A stretch of 64,000 bases of DNA from Parvibaculum sp040390855 (GCA_040390855.1 JAZJXO010000015.1:14068-78067), one strand, 5' to 3'. Positions 41,742 through 50,886 are shown, numbered from the stretch's first letter. Notes: generated by a model not told the origin, from the sequence alone. Numbers and translations: made by a program.

Positions 41742-42365
41742 ATGCTGAAAGTCCACCACCTCAACAATTCACGCTCGCAACGCATCCTCTGGCTGCTCGA
41801 AGAAATGGGCACGCCCTACGAGATCATCAAATACCAGCGCGATGCGGTGACAAATCTTGCCCCGCCGGACCTCAAGAAAATCCATCCGCTCGGAAAGTCG
41901 CCTGTGATCGACCTCGACGGCGAGGTCATCGCCGAGTCCGGTGCCATCGTCGAGATCCTCACGCGCAAATTCGGCAACGGCAAGCTCTCGCCAGCGCCGG
42001 ACTCAAAAGACTACAACCGCTATATCGAATGGCTCCACTTCGCCGAAGGCTCGGCCATGTTGCCGCTCATGCTCGCCCTTTATACGGGCCGCCTCGGTGA
42101 GGCCGCCGCCCCGCTTCAGCCGCGCATCAATTCCGAACTCGACAATTATTTCGGCTATATGAACTCGCGTGTTGCCAAAGGCGGCTACCTCATGGGCAAG
42201 GATTTTTCCTCTGCCGACATCGAAAATTCTTTCGTGCTTGAGGCGGGCAAGGTCCGCGGCTTCCTCGCCAATTACCCCAACCTCCTCGACCTCATCACCC
42301 GCCTTCAGGCCCGACCGGCCTATAAGCGCGCATTGGAAAAAGGCGGCACCTACGCTTTTGCGTAA
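41742..42365 (+). CDS. Glutathione S-transferase
   Basis: A 207-residue GST. The thioredoxin-like N-terminal domain has HHLNNSRSQRILWLLEE, the cis-proline region GKSPVIDLDGEVIAESGAI, with Glu-Ser binding glutathione. The all-helical C-terminal domain has the MGKDFSSADI capping motif. It conjugates or isomerises electrophiles with glutathione. The ATG follows GGGAGG. A 14-base-pair hairpin ends the unit. Confidence 0.93.
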   Translation: MLKVHHLNNSRSQRILWLLEEMGTPYEIIKYQRDAVTNLAPPDLKKIHPLGKSPVIDLDGEVIAESGAIVEILTRKFGNGKLSPAPDSKDYNRYIEWLHFAEGSAMLPLMLALYTGRLGEAAAPLQPRINSELDNYFGYMNSRVAKGGYLMGKDFSSADIENSFVLEAGKVRGFLANYPNLLDLITRLQARPAYKRALEKGGTYAFA

Positions 42366-42394
42366 AGTCCCGTAAAAAATCCCGTGTTTTTCAC

Positions 42395-42427
42395 CAGAAC
42401 GCCCCGAACAAGCTTCGGGGCGTTCTG
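42395..42427 (+). terminator. Hairpin terminator after the GST gene
   Basis: A perfect 14-base stem CAGAACGCCCCGAA/TTCGGGGCGTTCTG with a 5-base loop, 29 bases after the stop. The following TCGTTTC gives only a short U tract, but the stem is very stable. Confidence 0.75.
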
Positions 42428-42442
42428 TCGTTTCAACCGGTT

Positions 42443-42471
42443 TTTTCACAAAACTGTCACGTAACTGTCGT
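42443..42471 (+). promoter_or_regulatory. Pho box upstream of pstS
   Basis: CTGTCAC (42454) and CTGTCGT (42465) are spaced 11 bases apart, and a weaker TTTTCAC precedes at 42443 in the same phase. The 7+4 direct repeat matches the CTGTCAT-type PhoB site. It ends 62 bases before the pstS ATG. Confidence 0.8.
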
Positions 42472-42533
42472 ACCAGAGAGCGCGAATAGAGGCTCCCCCG
42501 GTGATTCCCCAGCCCGAAACCAAGCGCGGTATT

Positions 42534-43583
42534 ATGCTAAGAAAACTCAAATCACTGAGCTTTGCGACCGCTCTCGCCTTTGCGCCTTTTACCGTCCATG
42601 CCGCCGATATTTCCGGCGCGGGCGCGACCTTTCCCTATCCTGTCTACGCCAAATGGGCTGAAGCCTATTTCAAGGAAACCGGCCTCACGATGAACTATCA
42701 ATCCATCGGATCGGGCGGCGGCATCAAACAGATCAAAGCCAAGACCGTTGACTTCGGCGCGACCGACGCGCCCATGAAACCGGCGGACCTCAAAACCTTC
42801 AACCTCATCCAGTTCCCGACCGTGATGGGCGCCATCGTCCCCGTCGTCAATCTTGACGGCGTAAAACCCAGCGAGATGGTTCTCAACGGCCACGTGCTTG
42901 CCGAAATCTATCTCGGCCACATCACCAAATGGAACGATCCCGCCATCGCCGCGCTCAATAAAGGCATGGTGCTCCCCGCCATCGACATTGCCGTCGTCCA
43001 CCGTTCCGACGGCTCCGGCACCACATTCAATTTCACGACATATCTCAGCGCCACAAACGCCGCATGGGACGAGGTCGGCGTCGGCAAAGCGGTCGAATGG
43101 CCCGCCGGTCTCGGCGGCAAAGGCAATGAGGGTGTCGCCGCCCTTGTCGGCCACATGACCGGTGCTATCGGCTATGTCGAACATTCCTACGCGCATCAAA
43201 ACCACATGATCTACACGCGCATGATCAACAAAGACGGCCACGCCGTCGAGCCGAGCCTTGAGACCATTCAGGCCGCCGCCGCCAATGCCGACTGGGCCCA
43301 TGCGGAGGGCAACTACCTCGTCCTCGCCAATCAGCCGGGAGCAGATAGCTGGCCGATGACAGCCGCCACATTCATCCTTATGCAGAAGGTTCAGGACAAG
43401 CCCAAAACGGGTCGGGAGACAGAAGACTTTTTCATATGGGCGATGGATAAAGGCGATGACCTCGCCAAAGACCTCGTCTACGTCCCCATGCCGGACAATG
43501 TCGTGTCGATGACCAAGGCGCTGATGCAAACCCTCACCGACAAGAACAACAAACCGCTCCCGCTGGCGGGTCATGCTTTATGA
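42534..43583 (+). CDS. pstS: Phosphate ABC transporter substrate-binding protein
   Basis: A 349-residue periplasmic phosphate-binding protein. A signal peptide (LKSLSFATALAFAPFTVHAA) precedes the canonical ISGAGATFPYPVYAKWAEAY. Phosphate-site motifs GSGGGIKQI, DFGATDAPM and RSDGSGTTFNFT are complete. ATG at 42534 gives a normal signal peptide; a GTG at 42501 would add 11 residues. The Pho box upstream means induction in phosphate starvation. It overlaps pstC by 4 bases. Confidence 0.95.
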   Translation: MLRKLKSLSFATALAFAPFTVHAADISGAGATFPYPVYAKWAEAYFKETGLTMNYQSIGSGGGIKQIKAKTVDFGATDAPMKPADLKTFNLIQFPTVMGAIVPVVNLDGVKPSEMVLNGHVLAEIYLGHITKWNDPAIAALNKGMVLPAIDIAVVHRSDGSGTTFNFTTYLSATNAAWDEVGVGKAVEWPAGLGGKGNEGVAALVGHMTGAIGYVEHSYAHQNHMIYTRMINKDGHAVEPSLETIQAAAANADWAHAEGNYLVLANQPGADSWPMTAATFILMQKVQDKPKTGRETEDFFIWAMDKGDDLAKDLVYVPMPDNVVSMTKALMQTLTDKNNKPLPLAGHAL

Positions 43584-44539
43584 GCGACATCACCGCATCA
43601 CGCTTCAAATCCCGCATGAATATCGGTGACCCGCTCTTCAAAGGCCTCACCTTCTTCTTCGCCACGCTTGTTCTCGCGGTGCTGGCCGCCATCGTGTCGG
43701 TACTTGTGATGGACAGCCTGCCCGCGCTGCAAAAGTTCGGTCCCGCCTTTGTCTGGTCGCAGCACTGGAACCCCGTCAAAGACAATTACGGGGCCCTCGT
43801 GCCTCTCGTCGGCACCATCGTCACAGCCTTGATCGCGCTCATCATCGGCGTGCCCTTCAGCTTCGGCATGGCCTTCTTCCTCACGGAACTCTGCCCCCAC
43901 TGGGCCCGCCAGCCCATAGCCATTGCCATCGAGCTTCTCGCCGCCGTGCCGAGCATCATCTATGGCATCTGGGGTCTCTTCGTTCTGGTGCCCATTTTCC
44001 AGCACTATATCGAGCCCGCCCTCATCGCCACCATCGGTCAGATCCCGATTATCGGTCTTCTGTTCCAAGGCCCCGCCATCGGCATGGGCGTGCTGCTTGC
44101 CGGATTTATCCTTGCACTGATGATCCTCCCTTTCGTCACGTCAGTAATGCGCGAAGTCTTCAGCGCGGTCCCCGCCGTCCTGCGCGAAAGCGCCTATGGC
44201 CTCGGCGCCACCCGCTGGGAAGTCGTCTGGCGCGTCGTCCTGCCCTATAGCCGCGTCGGCGTCGTTGGCGCCATCATGCTCGGCCTCGGCCGTGCACTGG
44301 GCGAGACCATGGCTGTCACTTTCGTCATTGGCAATGCCCACCGTCTCAGCCTCTCGCTCATGGCACCGGGCACCACCATTTCATCGACGCTGGCCAATGA
44401 ATTCACCGAAGCCGACGGCGCGATTTACACCTCGTCCCTCATCGCTCTCGGCCTCGTCCTCTTCGTGCTCACCTTCACAGTTCTGGCCATCGGCAAAAAA
44501 CTTCTCCTGCGCAATGTCGGCAAGGGAGGCACAGCATGA
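43580..44539 (+). CDS. pstC: Phosphate ABC transporter permease PstC
   Basis: A 319-residue permease with about six TM segments. The inner-membrane binding-protein-dependent transport motif is in ESAYGLGATRWEVVWRVVLP. The N-terminal FGPAFVWSQHWNPVKDNYGALVPLVGTI is typical of PstC, given here in split form. It forms the channel with PstA. Four-base overlaps on both sides show coupled translation. Confidence 0.94.
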   Translation: MSDITASRFKSRMNIGDPLFKGLTFFFATLVLAVLAAIVSVLVMDSLPALQKFGPAFVWSQHWNPVKDNYGALVPLVGTIVTALIALIIGVPFSFGMAFFLTELCPHWARQPIAIAIELLAAVPSIIYGIWGLFVLVPIFQHYIEPALIATIGQIPIIGLLFQGPAIGMGVLLAGFILALMILPFVTSVMREVFSAVPAVLRESAYGLGATRWEVVWRVVLPYSRVGVVGAIMLGLGRALGETMAVTFVIGNAHRLSLSLMAPGTTISSTLANEFTEADGAIYTSSLIALGLVLFVLTFTVLAIGKKLLLRNVGKGGTA

Positions 44540-45408
44540 ACCACACTCCGGACGCCAGAACCGTCACCCGCCGTGCGCTCATCAAGCGCCGTCACCGCTT
44601 CAACACCGCGATGACCATCCTCTCGCTGTTGATGACCGCCGTCGTTCTCCTCACGCTCGGCACCATATTGCTGACGTTGCTTTACAACGGGTTGCAGGCG
44701 ATCCGCCCCTCGCTCTTCCTCGAAAGCACGCCGCCACCAGGCTCCGCAGGCGGCCTCGCCAATGCGATCTATGGCAGCCTCGTGATGACGGGCATTGCAG
44801 TCGCCATCGCTGCCCCTGTCGGCATCATGGCAGGCACGTTCCTGGCCGAATATGCGCGCAACTCGCGCCTCGCCGAATTCGTCCGTTTCATCAATGACGT
44901 ACTTTTGTCCGCGCCGTCGATCATCATCGGCCTCTTCGTCTATGGAGTCGTCGTCGTGTCAATGGGGCACTTTTCTGCCTGGGCCGGCATCATCGCGCTC
45001 GCCATTATAGCAACGCCCATCATTGTGCGTACGACAGAGGACATGCTCTCCCTCGTCCCCGACAATTTGCGCGAAGCCGGTGCCGCGCTCGGCACCCCGC
45101 GCTGGAAAGTCATCACCTCGATCAGCTACCGCGCCGCCTTTCAGGGCATCCTCACCGGCGTCCTGCTCGCCATCGCCCGCGTCAGCGGCGAGACAGCGCC
45201 GCTTCTGTTCACAGCCTTGAGCAATCAGTTCTGGAGCACCGACCTCAACGCGCCGATGGCAAACCTTCCCGTCGTCATTTTCCAGTTCGCAATGAGCCCC
45301 TATGAAGACTGGCGCAACCTCGCCTGGGGCGGCGCACTTCTCATCACCACAGCCGTTCTTGCGCTCAACATCGTCGCCCGCCTGTCTGCCAAAGGAAGAA
45401 AATCATGA
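44536..45408 (+). CDS. pstA: Phosphate ABC transporter permease PstA
   Basis: A 290-residue permease with about six TM segments. The EAA loop is EAGAALGTPRWKVITSISYR. SGETAPLLFTAL and the NLPVVIFQFAMSPYEDW segment are PstA marks. A basic N-terminus (RRALIKRRHRFN) precedes the first helix. It overlaps pstC and pstB by 4 bases each. Confidence 0.94.
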   Translation: MNHTPDARTVTRRALIKRRHRFNTAMTILSLLMTAVVLLTLGTILLTLLYNGLQAIRPSLFLESTPPPGSAGGLANAIYGSLVMTGIAVAIAAPVGIMAGTFLAEYARNSRLAEFVRFINDVLLSAPSIIIGLFVYGVVVVSMGHFSAWAGIIALAIIATPIIVRTTEDMLSLVPDNLREAGAALGTPRWKVITSISYRAAFQGILTGVLLAIARVSGETAPLLFTALSNQFWSTDLNAPMANLPVVIFQFAMSPYEDWRNLAWGGALLITTAVLALNIVARLSAKGRKS

Positions 45409-46211
45409 ATACGTTCACCTCCTCCGGCACGACAAGCTCGCTCGGTACGCTTTCAATGCCCGAAAAAATCGGCGTGAAAAATCTCGACTTTTATTACGGC
45501 CAGTTTCACGCGCTGAAGAATATCAACATTTCAATCCCCGACCGCCGCGTCACCGCTTTCATCGGTCCGTCGGGTTGCGGCAAGTCCACATTGCTGCGCT
45601 CGTTGAACCGCATCTATGAAATGTACCCGGGCCAGCGCGCCACCGGCGAAGTCAATATCGACGGCGAGAATATACTGAAGCAAGGCGCAGACCTCACGGA
45701 ACTGCGCACCAAAGTCGGCATGGTCTTTCAAAAGCCCACACCTTTCCCGATGTCTATTTTCGAAAATGTCGCCTTCGGCATCAGACTTTACGAAAAATTG
45801 TCCCGCACCGATCTCGAAGAGCGTGTCCACTGGGCCCTCTCGCGCGCGGCGCTGTGGAACGAAGTCAAAGACAAGCTCAACGTCATCGGCACCGGCCTCT
45901 CGGGCGGTCAGCAGCAACGTCTGTGCATCGCACGCGCCATTGCCGTCAAACCGCAAATTCTCCTGATGGACGAACCGGCCTCCGCACTCGATCCGATCTC
46001 GACTGCCAAACTGGAAGAACTGATCGAGGAACTCCGGGAAGAATTCTGCATCGTCATTGTCACCCACAACATGCAACAGGCTGCCCGCGCCTCGGACTAC
46101 ACGGCCTTCATGTATCTGGGCGAACTCGTCGAATTCGACACATCGGAAAAGATTTTCACCAATCCCGGAAACACCCGCACACGAGACTATGTGACCGGAC
46201 GCTTTGGCTGA
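45405..46211 (+). CDS. pstB: Phosphate ABC transporter ATP-binding protein
   Basis: A 268-residue ABC ATPase. Walker A is GPSGCGKST, the signature is LSGGQQQR, Walker B is ILLMDEPAS, and the switch histidine is in VTHNMQQ. FQKPTPFPMSIFENVAFGIRLY is a PstB signature. Last gene of the pst operon here; phoU and phoBR, often next, are not in the window. Confidence 0.95.
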   Translation: MNTFTSSGTTSSLGTLSMPEKIGVKNLDFYYGQFHALKNINISIPDRRVTAFIGPSGCGKSTLLRSLNRIYEMYPGQRATGEVNIDGENILKQGADLTELRTKVGMVFQKPTPFPMSIFENVAFGIRLYEKLSRTDLEERVHWALSRAALWNEVKDKLNVIGTGLSGGQQQRLCIARAIAVKPQILLMDEPASALDPISTAKLEELIEELREEFCIVIVTHNMQQAARASDYTAFMYLGELVEFDTSEKIFTNPGNTRTRDYVTGRFG

Positions 46212-46364
46212 GACTTACGGACCCCATTGCACAGACATAGCTGCGGCGTTCAGACCTCGCACACCCCCCCTGCTGCGTCACTATTGCCCCCAACTCCGAC
46301 TTGTCTTTGAGAACTATTTGCAGTTAGTCTCACAGATACAAACAGAAACCTCGGAGCCTCCCCC

Positions 46365-47204
46365 ATGTCCGGCACATTCGTCATTGTTTTCCGCGAAATG
46401 CTCGAGGCAGGCCTCATCATCGGCATCGTGCTGGCGGCAACGCAGGGCGTTGCGGGTCGTGGTCTCTGGATTTCCTATGGCATTGCGGGCGGTGTCGCCG
46501 GTGCCTGCCTCGTCGCTCTTTTCGCCAATAGCATTGCCGGTCTCTTTGCCGGTTCCGGTCAGGAGCTTTTCAACGCCGCCGTCCTTGCCCTCGCGGTCGC
46601 CATGCTCACCTGGCACAATGTCTGGATGGCAAGCCACGGCCGTGAAATGGCGCACAACATGAAAGCGGTTGGTGTGGCCGTTTCAAGCGGCGAACGCACC
46701 TTGTCAGCTCTTGCCATTGTCGTCGGCGTTGCGGTCCTGCGTGAAGGGGCCGAAGTCGTACTTTTCCTCTATGGCATTGCGGCCGCAGGTGACAGCACCG
46801 CCGCGCAAATGTTGATCGGCGGTATCGCTGGCATCGCCGCAGGAGGCGTCGCCAGCGCGGCTTTGTATTTCGGCCTGCTTGCCATTCCGACGAGCCAGCT
46901 TTTCGCCGTGACATCCGGCCTCATCACTCTGCTGGCCGCGGGCCTTGCCGCACAATCCATTCTATATATCCAGCAAGCAGGCTACCTGCGTTTCCTCACC
47001 AAGCGCCTCTGGGATACCGCCTGGCTCATAGATGACCGCAGCTTCGTCGGACAACTGCTGCACATTCTGGTCGGCTACAGCGCAAGACCGACAGGGTCGC
47101 AACTCATCGTCTATCTTGCCACGATCACCGTCATTGTCGGGCTGATGTGGTACACGAAAAAAAGCAACGCGACAGGTGCTGCAAAAACGGTTGCTGCCGA
47201 ATAA
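46365..47204 (+). CDS. FTR1-family iron permease
   Basis: A 279-residue membrane protein with about seven hydrophobic segments. Both iron-translocation motifs of the family are present, RExxE at 10-14 (REMLE) and 126-130 (REGAE). FTR1 permeases import iron, in bacteria often with a periplasmic EfeO- or P19-like partner. None is adjacent here. The ATG follows GGAG. It is convergent with a tonB-exbDB unit 17 bases away. Confidence 0.9.
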   Translation: MSGTFVIVFREMLEAGLIIGIVLAATQGVAGRGLWISYGIAGGVAGACLVALFANSIAGLFAGSGQELFNAAVLALAVAMLTWHNVWMASHGREMAHNMKAVGVAVSSGERTLSALAIVVGVAVLREGAEVVLFLYGIAAAGDSTAAQMLIGGIAGIAAGGVASAALYFGLLAIPTSQLFAVTSGLITLLAAGLAAQSILYIQQAGYLRFLTKRLWDTAWLIDDRSFVGQLLHILVGYSARPTGSQLIVYLATITVIVGLMWYTKKSNATGAAKTVAAE

Positions 47205-47221
47205 TCCGTTAACGGATTGTT

Positions 47222-47920
47222 TTAATCTTCTTCTTTGAATATGACCGGAATAGTGAATAACTTTTCCGCCACCGTCATATCATCCGAAAAAGGCGGCAGC
47301 GGATCGGCACGACGCAATGTACTGAGCGCCGCCTCGTCATATTTCTCGCTGCCCGAACTTGTCTTGAGGCTGAGCGACAAGAGCTTGCCGTCGCGCCGGA
47401 TCAGCGCCTGCACCACCACCCGTTCATTCATCGCCCCGAAGTGACGCGGCGCTTTCTTGTAACGCTGCAGATGTCCGTAAAGCACACTGAGATAATTACG
47501 CTCGACAGCAGGCTTTGCCTCGACCGGCGCTTGTGAAAGCACCGGCGCGGCAGGCTTCCTTTCGACCGGCTCCACATCGTGTTTCTTCTGTGGCGCAGGC
47601 TTTGGCTTTGGTTTTTCTGTTTCCGGTTTTTTCTTCAGAACCACCTGCGCTTTTTCAACAACAGGCAGTTCCTTTGGCTTCACCGGCTCGACCTTGGGCT
47701 GAACGGTCGGCGCAGGCGGCGTCGGCGTCATGTCGATAAGGACAGCAGGCGGCGGTGCAAGCGGAGACGAGAGTTCCGTCTGCCAGGTGATGGCAGCCAG
47801 CCCGACACATCCATGCAAAGCAAGGACAATGAAAAAACTTTGTCCCCAGCGTTTGCGGGTCGCCGCATCGCCGCTCAACGCATAGTCACTCACGTCAAAA
47901 CCGGGCGCCATGACCGTCAT
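47222..47920 (-). CDS. tonB: TonB-family energy transducer
   Basis: A 232-residue TonB-like protein. One N-terminal TM (FFIVLALHGCVGLAAITW, about 29-46) is followed by a proline/lysine-rich linker (about 70-145, many KP and PE pairs). A C-terminal TonB domain (about 155-232, YLSVLYGHLQRYKKAPRH and GSEKYDEAALSTLRRADPLP) follows. It spans the periplasm to drive outer-membrane uptake of iron chelates or vitamin B12. Its start overlaps the exbD stop by 4 bases. Confidence 0.92.
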   Translation of the reverse strand: MTVMAPGFDVSDYALSGDAATRKRWGQSFFIVLALHGCVGLAAITWQTELSSPLAPPPAVLIDMTPTPPAPTVQPKVEPVKPKELPVVEKAQVVLKKKPETEKPKPKPAPQKKHDVEPVERKPAAPVLSQAPVEAKPAVERNYLSVLYGHLQRYKKAPRHFGAMNERVVVQALIRRDGKLLSLSLKTSSGSEKYDEAALSTLRRADPLPPFSDDMTVAEKLFTIPVIFKEED

Positions 47921-48342
47921 TTTACCGGAGCTTCAAGACCGATCAGCGCAACCTTGAGGTATCCCGCATCACGAAACTTATTCATCACTTCCATGAGGTC
48001 GCCGTAAGCCACCGATTTATCAGCACGGAGAAATACCCTTGTGTCCTTCTTGCCGCCCGCAGCGCGATCAATTTCGCCGCTCAAACTCGACATGGAAACG
48101 CTCGAACTCCCGATCGAAATCGTCCGGTTCTGCTCGATGGTCACGATGACCGGCTTGTCAGGCCGCGGTGACTGGCGCGCAGCCGCCGCAGGCAGATCAA
48201 CAGGAATATCAACCGTCGCGAGCGGTGCCGCGACCATGAAGATGATGAGCAGCACGAGCATCACGTCAATGAACGGCGTGACATTGATCTCGTGCGTTTC
48301 CTGAAGTTCGTCGCCGATCCCGTGGTTGAGGCGCACACCCAT
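47917..48342 (-). CDS. exbD: ExbD/TolR-family proton-channel protein
   Basis: A 141-residue protein with one N-terminal TM (INVTPFIDVMLVLLIIFMVA). The proton-carrying aspartate is in FIDVMLVLL. The periplasmic part ends in RADKSVAYGDLMEVMNKFRDAG. With ExbB it uses the proton gradient to energise TonB. It lies 5 bases after exbB and overlaps tonB. Confidence 0.94.
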   Translation of the reverse strand: MGVRLNHGIGDELQETHEINVTPFIDVMLVLLIIFMVAAPLATVDIPVDLPAAAARQSPRPDKPVIVTIEQNRTISIGSSSVSMSSLSGEIDRAAGGKKDTRVFLRADKSVAYGDLMEVMNKFRDAGYLKVALIGLEAPVK

Positions 48343-48347
48343 AAGCG

Positions 48348-49283
48348 TTACTCCGCTGCCTTGCGCCCGCCCGCCACGCCGTGACGGTCGAGATCGCGCG
48401 AGACGAGACGCAAGACTTCCGCCGCCGCATCCGCCACCATGGCGCGCTGCACACCGATCATACGGGCAAACATGTTATAGATCACGACCGCCGGAATGGC
48501 CGCGACAAGGCCGATAGCAGTTGCAAGCAGCGCTTCGGCGATACCGGGCGCGACAACCGCAAGGTTGGTCGTCTGGGCTTCGGAAATACCGATAAAGCTG
48601 TTCATAATGCCCCAGACAGTGCCGAACAATCCGACAAAGGGTGCCGTTGCACCGATAGTGGCGAGAAGGCCGGTACCAAGGCCGAGGCGACGGCCGACAG
48701 CCGCTTCGATGCGCTCAAGCCGCGAGCCGACACGTTCCTTGACGCCGTCCTTGTCCGTGGTCGCGCCGTCTGCTGACATCCGTACTTCCAGATCAGCAGC
48801 CGATACAAGAGCCTGCACAGGATTCGCACCCTTGCCCACCGCATTCAGCGCTTCACCGAGCGAGGTGGCGGAGGACAGAGCCTTCGACGCCGCGATCACT
48901 TTCCGTCGCACAGCAGCAAGTTCGAGGCTCTTGGAAAGCCAGATCGTCCAGGTCAGCACCGAGGCAAAAGCAAGGCCCAGCAACACGGCTTTGACCACAA
49001 TATCAGCCCCCATAAACATGCCCCAGGGCGACAGGTCGCGCGGCAGAAGGGCCGACAGCGTATTGCCGTTTTCATCTAACGGAGCGCTCGCGGACCCGTC
49101 TGAAGCAGGTTCGGTTGCTTCGGTTTCCGCCGGTGCTGCTGCGGTGGCAGGTGCTACATCCTCGGCATGGGCGAGGGATGCGCCAACCGTCAGAGTGAGC
49201 GCCAGAGCCAAAACCGTCTGTCGCAAAAAAGAAGTGCCAAACCTCGACAAACCCGTTCTCCTTACAATCGCGGACCAGACCAT
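48348..49283 (-). CDS. exbB: ExbB/TolQ-family proton-channel protein with long N-terminal extension
   Basis: A 311-residue MotA/TolQ/ExbB-family protein. An N-terminal signal-like segment (about 20-41, ending SLAHAED) and an Ala/Glu-rich linker precede the first channel helix (VVKAVLLGLAFASVLTWTIW). The paired channel helices follow at LATIGATAPFVGLFGTVWGIM and TAIGLVAAIPAVVIYNMFAR. First gene of the exbB-exbD-tonB operon. The 70-base upstream gap contains a small CTTATTAAG dyad, but no convincing iron box. Confidence 0.93.
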   Translation of the reverse strand: MVWSAIVRRTGLSRFGTSFLRQTVLALALTLTVGASLAHAEDVAPATAAAPAETEATEPASDGSASAPLDENGNTLSALLPRDLSPWGMFMGADIVVKAVLLGLAFASVLTWTIWLSKSLELAAVRRKVIAASKALSSATSLGEALNAVGKGANPVQALVSAADLEVRMSADGATTDKDGVKERVGSRLERIEAAVGRRLGLGTGLLATIGATAPFVGLFGTVWGIMNSFIGISEAQTTNLAVVAPGIAEALLATAIGLVAAIPAVVIYNMFARMIGVQRAMVADAAAEVLRLVSRDLDRHGVAGGRKAAE

Positions 49284-49353
49284 TATTGCAGAAAACGGCC
49301 CTTCTGACGTGGAGGCATAAACTTATTAAGAATGATACGCAACAACGCAGTTG

Positions 49354-50316
49354 TCAGAAAACCACCCGGAGTAGCGAAAAATCGTCCGGCAATGGCCCAT
49401 CGCCATTGATCGAACGGATCCAGTCGAGCACCGCTTGCGGCTTGTCCCCATTCGGTCTGGCCAAAAACTCCACGAAATCCGCAAAAGGCAGCATCTCGCC
49501 TTCGGACATTTCAACCTCGAACGTCCCGTCACTCAGCAGCAAAAGCCGGTCGCCCGCGACGATCTCCTGAGAAACTGCTCGGTACTGAATATCGGGAAAT
49601 GTGCCGAGCGCAACGCCCTTGGCGGTCAGTTCATGCACCGTCCCGTCATTGCGCAGCAAAATCGAAGGCGGGTGTCCGGCACTCGAAAATGTGAGGATTC
49701 CAGCCGATTTCTGATACACGCCATACCAGATTGTGAAGTACATATTGTTCTGCTTTTCCATCGGAAAAGCCTCGTTGAGCGCGCCCAGCACCGCTGCCGG
49801 ATCGCGAAAATCGGTCTTCGGCAAGGCGGACGAGCGCAGAACATTGATCGCTGTCACCGACAGAAGCGCCGCCCCGACCCCATGCCCGCACACATCGAGC
49901 AGATAGAAGGCCATATGGTCGTCGTCGATCTCGTGATAACCGAAACTGTCTCCGCCAAGCTCTGTGGACGGTATAAGAAGCCACTCGGTCTTGGGCGATG
50001 CTTCACGCGGGTCGGGCAGGATCGACATCACATAGCGCGTCGCATCCGCCAGTTCCTCGTCCAGCCGCTTCTGAGTCTTCTGCAAAAGCATATTCTTGTC
50101 GGCAAGCTCGTCCTCGACCGCCTCGCCATGCTCAATCGTGCCCTCATAGAGCATTGTCAGGTCGTCAAACTCCGCCTGCAGACGAGCAATTTCCGCCTTC
50201 GCCTCAGCAAGTTCGCGTTCTAAATCGAAAATCTTTTCCATCGTGCCGCAAGTGATAAGGAACAGGGCGGCGATAGGCAAGCATGCTGCAACACCGACAA
50301 GGTAGACAAGCGGCAA
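49354..50316 (-). CDS. SpoIIE-type PP2C serine phosphatase with N-terminal anchor and coiled coil
   Basis: A 320-residue phosphatase. From the TTG at 50316, residues 2-23 are strongly hydrophobic (YLVGVAACLPIAALFLI). A coiled coil follows (about 30-95, with KIFDLERELAEAKAEIARLQ), then the PP2C domain (about 110-320). Metal residues are in GGDSFGY, DVCGHGVGAAL, LLLSDGTFE and PDDFSLL. Such enzymes dephosphorylate STAS proteins in partner switching. An ATG at 50241 would remove the anchor and leave 295 residues; AAGG before the TTG and the hydrophobic run favour the longer form. It is divergent from the main signalling block. Confidence 0.85.
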   Translation of the reverse strand: MPLVYLVGVAACLPIAALFLITCGTMEKIFDLERELAEAKAEIARLQAEFDDLTMLYEGTIEHGEAVEDELADKNMLLQKTQKRLDEELADATRYVMSILPDPREASPKTEWLLIPSTELGGDSFGYHEIDDDHMAFYLLDVCGHGVGAALLSVTAINVLRSSALPKTDFRDPAAVLGALNEAFPMEKQNNMYFTIWYGVYQKSAGILTFSSAGHPPSILLRNDGTVHELTAKGVALGTFPDIQYRAVSQEIVAGDRLLLLSDGTFEVEMSEGEMLPFADFVEFLARPNGDKPQAVLDWIRSINGDGPLPDDFSLLRVVF

Positions 50317-50376
50317 AAAGCCGATACCTTCGCTGGCGACCGAGACTTATCAGACTGAATTTGCAGGATAAACCCT

Positions 50377-50886
50377 ATGAATGTAACAGACAGCGCGGAC
50401 CCCTCCTTCGCGCCGCTCCTTGAAATTGCACTCGGCACCGATACCTTCGCCGCCAACTGGGATCATTGTGATCGTATCGCCACCTATGTCGCGCGTATGG
50501 TGAGCCACAACCGCACGGATTCCCTGCTCTATTCAAATCTGTTCTCGTCGGCCCTGAACGAACTTCTCGAAACCGCCTTCCGCGCGCATCATAAGGGCGG
50601 TGACATCAGTTGCACCGTCTCGCGCTCCGGTCCCGTCGACCGCATCGAACTGACGATCCCCTGCGACGAGAAGCTCCGCACCTTCTACCAGAACGCCGTC
50701 AACGATCTCACAGCCGCCGACGTTGCCGACCGTTACGTCGCAGCGCTTCTCGCCGATGGCGCACTTGATCCGCGCATCGGCCTTCTCGAACTGGCCGTTG
50801 ACTACAAGGCCAAACTCGCACTCACGCCACTCAGCGGAGACAAGCTGCGCCTCGTTGCCGACCTCACCCTTGAGGAAACACACTGA
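50377..50886 (+). CDS. HATPase-like regulator (slr1658/DUF6272-like)
   Basis: A 169-residue protein that resembles the ATP-binding protein encoded 3.5 kb on. The N-box-like helix is SALNELLETAFRAHHKGG, compared with ANELVENAVKFRSDG there. The glycine-rich lid is degraded: DPRIGLLELAVDY replaces the SGSGLGILTLMNDYG of the paralogue. It may therefore bind its partner without much kinase activity. First gene of a coupled operon; its stop shares a base with the next start. Confidence 0.7.
   Translation: MNVTDSADPSFAPLLEIALGTDTFAANWDHCDRIATYVARMVSHNRTDSLLYSNLFSSALNELLETAFRAHHKGGDISCTVSRSGPVDRIELTIPCDEKLRTFYQNAVNDLTAADVADRYVAALLADGALDPRIGLLELAVDYKAKLALTPLSGDKLRLVADLTLEETH

Noticed and set aside
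46212..46364. Operator for the iron permease (GAGAACT...AGTTAGTCTC)
   Set aside because: The dyad needs a one-base slip and does not fit a known iron-regulator site.
49284..49353. Fur/Irr box upstream of exbB
   Set aside because: Only a short CTTATTAAG dyad is present, which does not match a full iron-box consensus.
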